From: Dermanyssus gallinae
Taxonomy: Eukaryota > Arthropoda > Arachnida > Mesostigmata > Dermanyssidae
NCBI GenBank assembly: GCA_003439945.1
Contig: QVRM01007076.1
Span: 469,001 to 533,000 of the forward strand
Length of the DNA stretch: 64,000 nt
Direction: 5' to 3'
The notes below the pieces were generated by a model. It did no database searches and was not told the DNA's origin. It saw only the letters and a list, made by a program, of their open reading frames with translations. Shown in pieces: positions 36,350 through 49,304 of this stretch. Each line of letters starts with the position of its first letter. Within the stretch, counting starts at the first letter, position 1. The translations under genes were made by a program, and so were the position numbers.

Positions 36350-36686
36350 GGTTACGGGTTATCTAACCCGGGATTAGCCCAGTTCAACAATGTGCCCCGA
36401 ACAGATGCTGCGTTTCCTCGTTGGATGTCAAGCGACAGTCTCTGACGCAAAAATTCCGATGCTCGTGAGTCCCCCGTGGAGAGGTTAAGGCTTCTACCCA
36501 CGCGCTGAATCAACTTCAATGTAAGCAAGCCTGGTCCACCCATTGTTTCAAAGGCCAACGGACAAAATTGGTGCGGATAACTAACGCCTGAGTATTTTCT
36601 ACATTTGTTAGCCTCTGCTAACCTAGACGCATGACCTGCCTGGTCCGCACTTGCACCGACCATCGAAGGGGCTAATGAGTCGGTGT
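36350..36686 (-). mobile_element. R2-group (RLE) LINE, 3' end fragment
   Basis: The minus strand encodes TDSLAPSMVGASADQAGHAS, KCRKYSGVSYPHQFCPLAFE, ASEFLRQRLSLDIQRGNAAS and VRGTLLNWANPG. It is homologous to the endonuclease C-terminus at 28960-29247 but has the RGNAAS segment intact. It is truncated within the VWDATVTDS motif exactly at a (TA)n tract. Confidence 0.85.
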
Positions 36687-36701
36687 ATGTATATATATAT
36701 A

Positions 36702-37973
36702 CTAAAAGCATGGATTCGAGACAAAGAAGCGAGAGAAATAGCGAGACTAGCAGAGGAGGAAGTAATAGATCTTGAGCCGAGTCGTAATGACAAGGACAAG
36801 AGAGATGATAATATTGAGAATGACAAGACCGGCGAAGATGAAGAAGTACGCGGGGATGATGGCCGGCAAATGACTCTACAACAACAAAGAAAACGAGAGG
36901 ATGCTGCTGTTGATGTGCCGGAGAAGACGACATTTCAACAGAGTAAACAACATCAGAAGCAGCTGGAAACAGAAGACCAACTGCAAACCTTACCACCAGT
37001 TGGTAAAAGGGTAGTAATTGCTGGGGATTCGAACATATTAAAGATAGAAGAAGAGTTAGGAAACATTATTCCGAGAAATACGGTAGGGATCACAATTCTT
37101 GGGAAAAGAGGGGGGACATCAAGAGCTGTTGTAAAATTAATTGAAGAAGATATGGATATGTTTGACAATGTAGAACAGAGATTAATATTTCATGCAGGGT
37201 TAATAGATGTAATACAGGCGAAAAGTGAGATGGAAGCAGTTAGGGAGGTTAGTAAACAAGTAGAAAAATTAATAGATTTCTGCAATAAGCGTAGAATTAA
37301 ATTGACGGTATGCTCATTGCCAAAAACAGTTGACCGGAAGGCGGGACGAGACTACAGGGGGGCTTGCAGGGCTGTTAATATGAAAATAGCTCCCATGGTG
37401 CGGGCAGCGAACTTTGAATACCTACCCCTGGAATACATACAGGATACCGCTAGAGCCATGGCTCCGGACGGTGTTCACTACGGTGAGGTAGGTGCTCAAA
37501 TGGCGGCACGACCAATTGGCCGGAGAGCCTGCGAATGGCTTAAAATAAAAATGATAACTCGGAAAGTAGGGGGAAGGGCCACGCATAGGCAGGTAAAGCA
37601 CGAAGAATATCCGCCACGATTTGTGGATCAAGGGCGAATACCATATAGACATGTTATGAGGCCTCAAGAAGATAACCATTGGGGGTCGGGAAACGGATAT
37701 ATAAACAGGGAGGGACACTACGGGGGAAGAACACAACAAACGATTGGATGGCAAAACCAAAACACCATACACAACATGAATCAGGGAGGCAACTGGAGGG
37801 ACATAGGCTACAGAAGACAAAGGGACAACAAATATATAAACCGAGAGCACAGCAATCGGGAAACGCAAATACAAATGGAAACGAGACAACGGGGAGTATT
37901 GGAACTAGAGGGAGCGTTGCATGTAATTCGGAGGTTGGCCATGGGCAACTTTGCGAATCTCGAAAATTATTAA
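36702..37973 (+). CDS. LINE ORF1 with SGNH-esterase domain
   Basis: An open frame of about 423 codons. Its first 100 residues are charged and helical (EAREIARLAEEEVIDLE). The esterase-like domain follows: VVIAGDSNILKIEEEL carries the nucleophile Ser (37029-37031) in GDSN, FHAGLIDV is the HxGxND block with the Asn replaced by Ile (37203-37205), and APDGVHYGEVGAQ carries the Asp-x-x-His pair (37467 and 37476). A basic Gln/Asn/Gly-rich tail follows. ORF1 proteins bind the element RNA; the esterase role is unknown. No start codon is visible because the 5' end is truncated. Confidence 0.8.
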   Translation, partial: LKAWIRDKEAREIARLAEEEVIDLEPSRNDKDKRDDNIENDKTGEDEEVRGDDGRQMTLQQQRKREDAAVDVPEKTTFQQSKQHQKQLETEDQLQTLPPVGKRVVIAGDSNILKIEEELGNIIPRNTVGITILGKRGGTSRAVVKLIEEDMDMFDNVEQRLIFHAGLIDVIQAKSEMEAVREVSKQVEKLIDFCNKRRIKLTVCSLPKTVDRKAGRDYRGACRAVNMKIAPMVRAANFEYLPLEYIQDTARAMAPDGVHYGEVGAQMAARPIGRRACEWLKIKMITRKVGGRATHRQVKHEEYPPRFVDQGRIPYRHVMRPQEDNHWGSGNGYINREGHYGGRTQQTIGWQNQNTIHNMNQGGNWRDIGYRRQRDNKYINREHSNRETQIQMETRQRGVLELEGALHVIRRLAMGNFANLENY

Positions 37974-38017
37974 GTAGACGCCGAAAGCGATATAAAAGAG
38001 GAAAAAGAGGTAAAAAG

Positions 38018-40437
38018 ATGAGAACACCTTTCCGACGGATAGCATTGCTAAATATAAGAGGTGGTAGAAGACGGGGTAAGTGGGAGGCACTATACAGGCT
38101 GATAGAAAAAAGAGGAGTTGATATAATGGTAGTAACAGAGACACATCTATGTGAGACAGAAGTGCCACCGGGGTTTCATGGATACAATTGGTATGGAACA
38201 AATAGAAAAACGGGAGCAGGAGAAAATAGGTTTGGAGGAGTAGGTATATTTATTAAGGAAAAAATAGTAGCTAGAGAAGTGACTGAATTGAAGATGAAAG
38301 ACTTGGTGGTGGTTGACATTGGAGGGCTTAGCGGGGTAACAAGAATTGTAGGGATTTACAGGGCGCCAAGTAATACGCTAGAAGAAGATAGAAAATTGTA
38401 CAGTGAACTAACGGACGTAGTCGCAAATAGTCGGGAGATGGGAATTATGTGCCTTGGAGATATATGAACGCGCATATTCACCAGTTAGACGGGAGAGAAG
38501 ATGTGGAAGGAAAAATGCTATTACAATGGGTATCAACGGCAGGTTTGAATATACTAAATTTGGATAAAGTTGTGGTTGGAAAATACACGTATAGTCAGGG
38601 AAATAGGAAATCATGTATAGATTATATTATGGTCAAAGGCAAAATTCAGGAATGGGTGGGAGAGATGATTGTGGATGAAGAAAAGGAATGGAACATTGGC
38701 AGTGACCATAATTGGGTGGAAGTTACAGGGCGGACATTAGTTACCAAGAAGTTAAAAGTAGACAAAAAAGTTATAGACACACAGAAATGGGCACGTAGAA
38801 TAGATGAAATTAAAAAGCTCTTAGGGGACACCATAGAGATGGATCTAGATGAAATGCATAAAATAATACGGGATAAATATGATGAATGTTATAAAGTAGT
38901 TAAGGGCGTAAGAGGGGGAGAGAGGGGGTGGTGGAGTAAGGAAATTGGAGAGGCTATATTAGAAAGAAAAAAGTGGAGCAGGGAGCACAGGAAGATGGTA
39001 GGTAGGGACCCAGGTAAGGGCGAGGAATACTGGCAAAGATATATGCAGGCAAAAGCAAAGGTTCAGCATTTGGTGCAAGAAGGAATAAAACGGCAAGACG
39101 AACAGGAATTTAATAGTATTTAGAAGCTCCAAGAGGACAACGGGCAAAGCGATTCTGGGCATATGTAGTCAATGCAGGAAAAAGTATGACTAATATTGAA
39201 CATGAAAAAGTGTACACAAAGGAAGAGATGAATGCGGCGGTAGAAGCACTTTTTTTCATTAGTGATAGAGTCAGCGAAGGAAGGGCAAGACTAAATACAG
39301 GTAGAAGTACAGAGGTAGAAGAAATAAAACAAGTCATTAGAAAAATGAAGGGAAAAACGGCATGCGGGCTAGACGGAATAACAATGGAGATAGTAAACGC
39401 GTTAGGAGAAGACTACTTAAGTTACTTATCTAAAGTTTTTAATAACATCTTTACCGGGAGTAGCATACCGAGAAGCTGGCGTAAAGGAAGAGTATCATTC
39501 CTACCAAAGGATGGCGTCGATAACAATGATTTGAAAAATAGACGACCAATAACTGTAACACCAATTACGTACCGTATGTTCATGCAAATTTTTAAGTGTC
39601 GGGTACAAGATAAGTTAGAAGCGAATAGTAAAATTGGGGAATGGCAATGTGGGTTTAGAAAGGAATATAGGTTAGACGACCATATTTTCTTGTTGAGTCA
39701 AATTGTTGAAATATCTAGGATGAGGGGACAGGGTTGTATTGCGGGTTTTTTGGATCTACGAAAAGCTTATGATATGGTTAATAGAGATACATTGTACAAG
39801 TTTATGGCAGAAGAAGGATTTGACGCAAGTTGGATAGGCTTATTAGATGAAATTTATAGGGACAACACAGTAATGATCAAACGAAAAGAGGGGGAATCGA
39901 GTGAATATAGTGTTGCTAAAGGGGTGAGGCAGGGATGCCCTTTATCATCGATTCTTTTTTCAATATATATAGAAAGAATTGCCAGAAAAGTGGATAACAC
40001 CGGGTTAGGGTGGCAGATAGGTGAAAGGGAAACTTGTATTAGAATCCCTCTTTTTTGTTGTTTGCAGATGATATGGTTATCTTAGGAAGGAGCGTAGGAG
40101 AGGTTCAAGGAATGCTTGATGTATGTGGAAAGGCGGCAGATGAACTAGATATGATATTCAACGAAAAAAAGAGCGCTATTTTAGTATTTTCGGGCGTTAC
40201 AATGGAGAAAAAGCTCAGGTTGCAGGGAAAGGAATTAGGGTATCAGAATCAATATAAATATCTAGGTGTGACTCTAGGGTCCAAAGAAGAATTAATGAAG
40301 GAGGAGGAAATATTAAGAATAAAGAAAGCAGAGAAGGGTAGGAATTCAGTAAGATGCAAAAGTCTTTGGGGGTTTAATAGATATGTGGTTACAAGAGACA
40401 TTTGGAAGGCAATGTACTGGGCTTTTTTTTTTAAGGG
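38018..40437 (+). pseudogene. LINE family A ORF2, endonuclease and RT, frameshifted
   Basis: ATG at 38018 lies 45 bases after the ORF1 stop. Endonuclease blocks: LLNIRGG (Asn), VTETHL (Glu, 38138), GD-MNAH split by an extra AT near 38464, and GSDHNWVEV (Asp-His). The frame changes again near 39115, before QRAKRFWAYV. RT blocks: RRPITVTPITYRMFMQIFK, CGFRKEYRLDDH, AGFLDLRKAYDMVNRDTL, KGVRQGCPLSSILFSIYIE, then after another shift LFADDMVILG (40061-40072) and YKYLGVTLGSKEE. The protein would nick the target and copy the RNA by target-primed reverse transcription. This copy cannot be translated whole. Confidence 0.85.
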
Positions 40438-41073
40438 ACTAACTGGGAAATGCGGTTTGCACACACGGACACCACGGCAGGAAAGCTCACTGCAAATGTG
40501 GGCCGGTAGTGTGGGGCTCCAACCCACTAAAAACCAGTCATGTCCCCATCCCCACACTCAACTGGGAACTGCGCAAGCAATACTTCAAACAATTGAGGGG
40601 GGGGTAAATAGTAGCGTCCTTATCTTAGCTGCCCTGGAGTGCCTCACGGGGCCTTGTCAAGTAAAAACGATTCTTCTCTTCTTTGGCGTGCATAATACGT
40701 TCGATTGTTCGAGCTATAAGATTCCAATCATTACGTGAGTACATAAGAAAGTTGATTTCTTGGCAAAATGAATGAGACGCTATACAGGACGGGGCACCTG
40801 GGGCCCGTGTAAAGGCTCTGATCCCTGACGTTAAGGCGTGGATTAACCGGCCCGGCGGCGAGTTGACACACCACGTGACTCAAGTGCTCACAGGGCATGG
40901 CAACTTCGAGAGTTACCTCTTTAGAATAGGAAAAGCAGATACGCCACTCTGCAAGCACTGTGAAGGAACAACGGAGGACACGCCGGAACACACAATATTG
41001 CTGTGCCCGGCGTGGGCTCCATTACGTAAGGACATAACCACAGCAAGTGACGGCAGTCTTAAGAAGCTGGCAC
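40427..41073. mobile_element. R1-like LINE insertion with 5' inversion
   Basis: Inside the family A ORF2 lie 647 foreign bases. The left half read on the minus strand ends in poly-A (T10 at 40423-40432) and contains ttttagtgggttggagccc and cccacact, resembling the 3' UTR of the R1-like element at 61144-61385. The right half on the plus strand encodes DGAPGAR, LIPDVKAWINRPGGE, TQVLTGHGNFESYLFRIGKA and the intact knuckle CKHCEGTTEDTPEHTILLC. Flanks gtactgggct (40414 on) and gtacctgggctgactttt (41074-41091) look like a degraded target-site duplication. Two opposite halves inside one duplication fit twin priming. Confidence 0.7.
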
Positions 41074-41835
41074 GTACCTGGGCTGACTTTTGGAAATGCT
41101 GTGCTAGTGCATAGCTCAGGCTTGTGGAGAAAGTTAGAAGGGATTCAAAGAGAAGTAATTCGATTCTCATTGGGGTGCCGTTTTAACTGTAACAAGGAGT
41201 TTCTTGAAGGGGAAGGCGGTATGTCAAAATTCATCGAAAGAGAAGTTCAAAGTAAACTCAGGTATTGCACCCGAATTAAGACATTGAATGATGAACGATG
41301 GGTTAAGAAGATACAATGGGTAAAAAGAGCAATGGGGGTGAAAACAAAATGGGATAGGAAGGTGGAATTCGCAGCAAGACAGATAGGACTTAATAGTAAA
41401 CAATGGGCAGACGCTGCTATGTCCAGTGGACAAATTAAGAGTAGGGTAAAGGCAGCATACACAGAGAAATGGCGGGCAGCACTCATGCAGAAAACTAGTT
41501 TAAAAGAAATATACGGAAAAATGAAATTAAAAAGGGGTGAGGTAACATGGTTATATGATAATACAAGAGGCAGCGGGCTGTTAGCGGATGCGAGAGCCGG
41601 TATGTTAGATACAAGGGTGCAGCGAAGCTGTTATGAGGAATTAAGAACAACGATCTGTCGGATATGCGGTGAGAGAGAAGAAACGATAGAGCATCTAGTT
41701 AGGGAATGTGAACAATTGGGAGGGATTAGGAATTTAAAATTAGGGGAAGCGCTAGGACTAGGTAAGGATGCAGAAAAGGCACAGGTTGAAATTACTAAGC
41801 AGAGATTATCCCGATGGAAGATGTTCAACACATAA
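41074..41835 (+). pseudogene. LINE family A ORF2, C-terminal part
   Basis: ORF2 resumes as VPGLTFGNAVLVHSSGLWRK and runs openly to TAA at 41833-41835. It includes YDNTRGSGLLADARAGMLDT and the knuckle CRICGEREETIEHLVREC. It is in a different frame from the segment before the insertion. Homologous tails occur at 11371-11770 and 55330-55715. Confidence 0.85.
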
Positions 41836-42064
41836 GGACAAATAAGGGAGAACTACAATATAGGTAATTAATAGCTGCAGCACAATGCGCCCCTGATATA
41901 AAAGGGTGATATGTGTACACACACTTATCAAGCGAATAAATCAATCAATCAATCATATATATATATACTCTGACCCGATTATGTAAAAAAATATAGAAGA
42001 CACTGTAGTAGTGAGCGTAAACGAGTTGTTTTGCTAATAATAAAATCAGCTGTGACAATTAAAA

Positions 42065-43605
<1,541 letters not shown>

Positions 43606-43732
43606 GAACTTTTTCTCAGACCACATTATTCAAAGGGGTTAGAAAGCCATTTTGGTGAGCGGATCGATCAGTAAACCATCGCTATCCTGTTTCAAGGCAG
43701 CGCTAAGTCCGTTCCATCATATCGAAAATTGT

Positions 43733-44490
43733 AGAGCTCGTTGAAGAAAAAATTTTTTCAATTAAACATGGTTTTTGAGAAGTCTTGTTTCGGAGTGAGG
43801 GTGATATTACTAAAATCCGTGACACTAGTGTTACTGCCTGGCATAGGAGCACAAAATGTACAACTAGTCCTCCTATACTGAAACTAAGTACACCGTCGTG
43901 TTCGTTAGAACGTTCTGCTTCTTACGAAGAACATATAACGCCAATTAGGAGATTCCACGTGGTCGTTTAGAAAAGAATTCGCAAACAAAAATATATTTTC
44001 TTAGCTTTCACGTCCAATGCCTCAAAATCATAACCCTAGGGCCATTCAAAGCGCTTAAAACTAACACATTTAGGCAAAGGTGAATTCTATGACGATTATT
44101 TTGGTACTAAATATATGGCAATGCGAGCCGTGCATGCCTGAATGTGTAAGTTTTCTGCGCTGTGAATGGTCGTAGGATTATGATTTCAAGGCATGAAGGC
44201 TAATAAAAGAACTTCACCCTTTGCGAATTTTCTTCTAAACCACCATGTCGCATCTTCTGGCTGGCCGAGGCTATATGTTCGTCACAGAATTTTCTCACAA
44301 ACACGGCGGTGTGCTTAACTTCAGTGTGGAAAAACTTTTTGTCTCGCAATTGCACATTATCTGCTTCTATGTCGGGCAACAACACTAGCGTCACGGATTT
44401 TAGTAAAATCACTCTCACTCAAAAACCTTCCCCAAAAACATATTCCATTGAAAAAATATTTATTTTAACGAGCTCTGCGATGATTTATAT
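43733..44490. mobile_element. Palindromic (foldback-like) element, family P1
   Basis: Left arm 43733-44076 and right arm 44134-44490 are imperfect inverted copies with a 57-base spacer. Examples: ttactaaaatccgtgacact against the complement of 44378-44412, and ctcaaaatcataaccctagg against the complement of 44175-44195. The outer right end (cctgagagaccctatata, to about 44519) resembles the cagggtc terminus of the neighbouring element at 44850. The left end is not clear. No transposase is present. Confidence 0.7.
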
Positions 44491-44720
44491 TGATTTTCAA
44501 ATATTCCTGAGAGACCCTATATATAAAGAGTGTAACTTTTGTCTCGAAGTTTGATTTATTTTGTAACCATTTTTATTTACCGAGAGCTTAAGCATTGCAA
44601 AATGCAGTTTCGTTGAATAAATGACATTTGAAACCTAAAAAAAAAACTTGAATATATCCTACCGGTGGCAGCCTTAAGTGAAAAAGCTTTAGCGTTATCT
44701 CAAAACAGGGTAGAGGTGGT

Positions 44721-44828
<108 letters not shown>

Positions 44829-44849
44829 TTATTTATATATTTATATATA

Positions 44850-45697
44850 CAGGGTCATTCATATCAATATGTACTTATTTCGAGGTTTGGTAGAACTCGG
44901 CAAAAAGTCAACGCATGAAGGAATCGATTATACCGGCGTGTTCGGCGGAAAATTCTGCGGAAGTCACTTAACTAGCTTGCGTAGCGAAAAGCGAATAACC
45001 AGATTAAGCAAAGTCATAAAAAAGTCGATATGCTACGTTAACGCTTTTGCGTGAAAAATCGTAAAAAAATCCATTACGACCAAAATGTGCGTCCAAAAGA
45101 CCACTCTCACGCAATAGCAAATTACTTGCCCACCAATTTTCACCCCCTCATTCCATTAGGAAAAATTATTCTCTTGCCAAGTTCTGCAAAACCTCAAAAT
45201 ATTTACCTCTCATACACCCTATGCAAGTATGCATGCTTTCGCTCTCGATATGGCCATCGACTTTGATACGAAAAGGGTGGGCATTAAATTTGCTATTGCG
45301 TGAGAGTGGTCCTTTGGACGTACATTTTTGGTAGTAATGGAAAAATGTAACGATTTTTTACGAAAAAGCGTTAACGTAAGACATAACAACATATCGACTT
45401 TTTATGTTTTTCCTTAATCAGGCTATTCGCTGTTCGCTACGCAAGCTAGTGAAGCGCATATAGTTCCATTGCGCAGAATTTTCCGTCGACCATGCTGGTA
45501 TAATCGGTTCCTTCATTCGTTGGCTCTCCCGCAAACGTAGATTTCGCACAACTATGTAGGACAAAACAAGGCAGAACAATTTCTTTTATAAATTTCACTC
45601 TCTCTCCTAAACAAGACGTTTCTGCCATTGAAAAAACATTTTCTTGCCAAGTTCTACCAAACCTTAAAATAAGTACATAACGATATGAATGACTCTG
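44850..45697. mobile_element. Palindromic TIR element with TA target, 848 bp
   Basis: The left end cagggtcattcatatc and right end gatatgaatgactctg are inverted (one mismatch) and flanked by TA on both sides, the target choice of Tc1/mariner. Inverted similarity continues inward: left arm 44850-45140 and right arm 45270-45697, the right longer by about 110 bases. A third copy of the terminal sequence (ttgccaagttctgcaaaacc) lies in the 129-base spacer. No transposase frame is present, so this is a non-autonomous foldback or MITE-like element. Confidence 0.85.
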
Positions 45698-45704
45698 TAT
45701 ATAT

Positions 45705-46200
45705 GAAGGAACGCCTTAACAGTAAGCGGCGCGGTCAAGAAACCATCATTAGTCTTTCCCAAGCAGTGCAAAGCTGGCACCAGGGGCTCATATTCCATAC
45801 AGTTCATATGGAAGCATCTGAACGTAGAACCATTAGAAACGCTGGACGAAGTGAATGAAGCTAACTTTCCTTAAACCAGTTTGAAGGACTTATTAAAGGT
45901 TTGCAATAAACTGGTCGTCCGGAGATTCCGGCCCACAAGAAATTCATATTCATCCCTGGAGTATCCAGATGGCGGAGGTCGATCGAAAACGTTTTGAAAA
46001 CCGGAACGATGACTAGCGACGTACGGAAGGATTGACATAAAACAAATCGACACGTCACAGTGCCGAAAATACAAAATAAATGGGTTTCATAATATTTTTT
46101 CGTGGCATATAGGGATGTCATGAGCCCGAAAAACAGCATACCTGCGTTCGATGACGAGCTAAGAAGAGACATGCGCGATACCACGCCGACGCGTGCACAT
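45705..46200. other. Unclassified repeat flank and unassigned sequence
   Basis: About 95 bases from 45705 (gtaagcggcgcggtcaagaa, accatcattagtctttccca) resemble 43640-43725 (gtgagcggatcgatcagtaa, accatcgctatcctgtttca), so both palindromes sit next to copies of the same sequence. A frame from 45712 reads AVKKPSLVFPKQCKAG without known relatives. Confidence 0.4.
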
Positions 46201-46204
46201 TAGC

Positions 46205-47009
46205 TTTGATTTAATAGCATTAAGTTGTACAATGTACCTAACCAAGTACGCAAATTAGCTTCATCTGCTTGCCACCATATCTTTATTTGATACACGACAG
46301 TTATATATTACATAGGTTTCTTGCTATAGGAGTGCATCAAAACATTACCTAGAGGGCTGCTTCTAGGAAAAGAGCAGCCTCATGGACTTAACCGGACGTC
46401 AAAATATGCTTTTCGCTATATATATAAAATCGCACCAATGTTACTTCCAATATGATAAATGTAGGCCACGATATCACATTTCGACTATACGGTGACAAAG
46501 GAAAGCGACAAATGTATAGACACGTGTGTGTATATATATATATATGTGTGTATGTTCAGGCTAGCGCGTCTGCACCTTTGAGACAAATATCTTTATAGAG
46601 CATTTATGCTGCATGTGAGGTGTATACGTACACTACATGTAGCATAGGCTATAGTTATTAGAGTTCGAATTTAACTTCTAATGCGCTTTCTTGACGAACC
46701 AATTGATAGTAAACGGTGCAGATTCCTTAAGTACCAGCCTACATACAGTTCTAGCACAAAACGGTTTTCTAGCTCACTAGATGGAAATCCCATTGAGCGG
46801 TCGTCGATGTACTTGAAACCAAGTCATGAAACCCCCAATGATTTCTCTCTGCGTCACCTCTATCACCCAGTGTTTCCGCCTTAACATCACATTTTCCCAA
46901 TAAACCGTTGCAGGCAAAAAATGTCGGCCTACTCTCCACGAATTGCACGTCTATAAAGCAATCAAACTGAAAGTGCTATAAAAAGTTGCGGTTTTCCCTG
47001 AACCCGGAT

Positions 47010-47040
<31 letters not shown>

Positions 47041-47488
47041 ATCGTGACGTGAAACCCCGTCACATAAAACATTAAAACGACTTGGTTACAACTTTTCACT
47101 ACTGCTGCTAAACGATTACAATATAATGAGTTACCGGGATTATAAAATGGACATTTGATTTATGAAGGCTACCTATAATATATACACATCAGTAAGCATG
47201 TATAAGTGCACGTAAAAAATCGGAATTTCATACAGATATAAATATGACTTGCTGCGCTCATACTCTGACTTGAAAGGTACAACTTCCTCGTGCAGAGGAA
47301 ATGCAGATGCCCATGTATGGCTGGAATGTTGAACATCGCTATGGCTGGAATGGTTTTCTTGAACAATTGGTTGGCGCAGACAGTTTGCATCTGTAGTGTG
47401 TCACTTTGACCGCTTTTGACATACAATTGTGTCACCTTATAGCAGTTTGACTCATGCAGAAAAGATCTAAACCGTGACTGGCAATTTG

Positions 47489-47524
<36 letters not shown>

Positions 47525-47770
47525 GTGCGGTGTTCCAACTGTTTTGTCGATATATATATGCCGCCGGTCATGTGTGCCTGCTGCACTTCAAGTGCTTTAC
47601 GCTGGGACAAATAATCAGCCTGCGTCAGTCATCGTAATCGTCGGCTGATTCACACAGCGCTCAGAAGCATGGCCAGGGAATGGCGTAAACGCGGCGGTCG
47701 TTTTTTGGACTGAAGCGCATTTCGCTTCATAAGGGTGTATATACTTCATATCTAACAGGAAATTGCACGA
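46205..47770. other. Downstream of WDR11; (TA)n tracts, 3' UTR likely included
   Basis: The sequence just left of the WDR11 stop should be its 3' UTR, but no convincing AATAAA was found within the first few hundred bases on the minus strand. (TA)n tracts lie at 47010-47037 and 47493-47521. No other gene was seen. Confidence 0.4.
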
Positions 47771-48015
47771 CTATGCAAGAGGCCCAGCCACCACAGTAGC
47801 GGTCGTAGTCGTAGCAGCAGGGAGTGTACTTGCCAGCGGGAGGGAGCCAGCGACAATCACGCTGTCCTCGAGGATGATTTCGATCTCTTTCTTCAGGTCC
47901 TCGGCTTCGGGCATGTCGAGCGCCTTCATGCAGAATGACAAAGCCGCCTCAAAGTTGCCCACCGCGTGCAAGTATCGCGCGTACTTCAAACGGACTGCTG
48001 CTGGTCGATACTCCT
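47771..48015 (-). CDS. WDR11: WDR11 exon w18, C-terminus and stop
   Basis: The exon encodes EEYRPAAVRLKYARYLHAVG and FEAALSFCMKALDMPEAEDL, matching human YADYARSLKNLGFKQGAVLF. An Ala/Thr-rich tail follows, with TAG at 47771-47773. The tail is not conserved with vertebrates. Confidence 0.88.
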
Positions 48016-49112
48016 CTGCCAAAACAACGGTGAATAAGCACACAATGACACAGAATTAATAATAATAATAATAATTATAATAATGATAATAGTCGTTATT
48101 ATAGCTAGGAAACGGGAAAAAGTACAAACAAAATATAAAGAAACCTAAGGAATCTAACAAAATGTGTCTCTGAGTTTTATCTCTCTTCCCTCGGCGTATC
48201 CTACCTTTTATTTTCTCCCAATCGACGTGAAGTCCGGCCTCTTCAGCAGCGTTCACGAGTAGCATCGCCCGCTCGTGCATCTGATTTGCGGCGAGAAGCT
48301 GAACACAGCGACCGACTTCGCCCACAGAAAGCAGCGCGAGGGCTGCCCGACTGCGCTGGTTAGTGGCCACCAGTGACAGGTGTTCGGCCCATTTACACAC
48401 CACGTCGCTCTGCTCACTCGGCGGTAGCGAACACTGCGGGATGATATGGGCACAGACAACCGCAAATCACCCAAACCATGAAACAAAATAAAAACCTAGT
48501 TGTATGTATGGCAATAGCAGCAGCAACAACAGCAACACCAGCGACAAACAATACTAGTACAAAATTAACAACCAATAATCAGAGCACTGACTGAAGCGAC
48601 TTCACCAATGCCTGAGGGAGAGGGAACATTAGCCATGAGGAAACAGGCGTTGTTATAAGCTTATGAAGCGAAAATAAAACGTACTCTTTATTGCTCGTTT
48701 TGCTATAGCCTGGTGTCTATGGCCCATGGCCTAATAGCAATACCCTAGCAAGTAATTATAACTCAAATCATATTACATTTTACCAATATACTGCAAAGCC
48801 ATAAAAAAAGAAATATATATATATATATATATATATACTCGTATATATAATAGCGATAACAGATAATGTATACCTTGGCAAGCCAGACGCTCTTGTCCCA
48901 CTGCGCGCTACTCTGCAGGTATCGGCAAGCATCAAGCGCTTTGCCAATGACGCAAAGCAGCTGTACGCCCAACTGGGTGTCGCCCGACGCGATGAGGTTC
49001 GTCGCCACCAACTTCACCACCGAAGACTGGGATGCGTTCTCCGTTTTCAAGCATGCGATCAAACACGCCCTATGTTCGCCCAAACACATACATATGTGCA
49101 CTAAACATTAAT

Positions 49113-49144
<32 letters not shown>

Positions 49145-49255
49145 CGGCGGTGCTTGGCACCTTGCCAAGCTGGTCGACACCAGGCCTGGACCTAGGACTG
49201 ATGTAGTTTGTCGTCAACGTTCACTGGGAGACAATTGTTTACACCCCATTTTGAG

Positions 49256-49304
<49 letters not shown>

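Larger units (their letters stand above)
36701..41954 (+). mobile_element. SGNH-type LINE (family A), near-complete, nested insertion
   Basis: A two-ORF non-LTR retrotransposon: ORF1 with a coiled coil and SGNH-esterase domain, ORF2 with apurinic endonuclease, reverse transcriptase and a C-terminal CCHC knuckle. It starts inside ORF1 at (TA)n (5' truncated), ends with aagcgaataaa plus (TCAA)n at about 41954, and meets (TA)n again. The lack of poly-A and the short tandem tail fit CR1-like LINEs, where esterase ORF1s are known; I also recall similar elements from ticks. At least three frameshifts and a 647-bp R1-like insertion (40427-41073) make it inactive. Confidence 0.88.
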
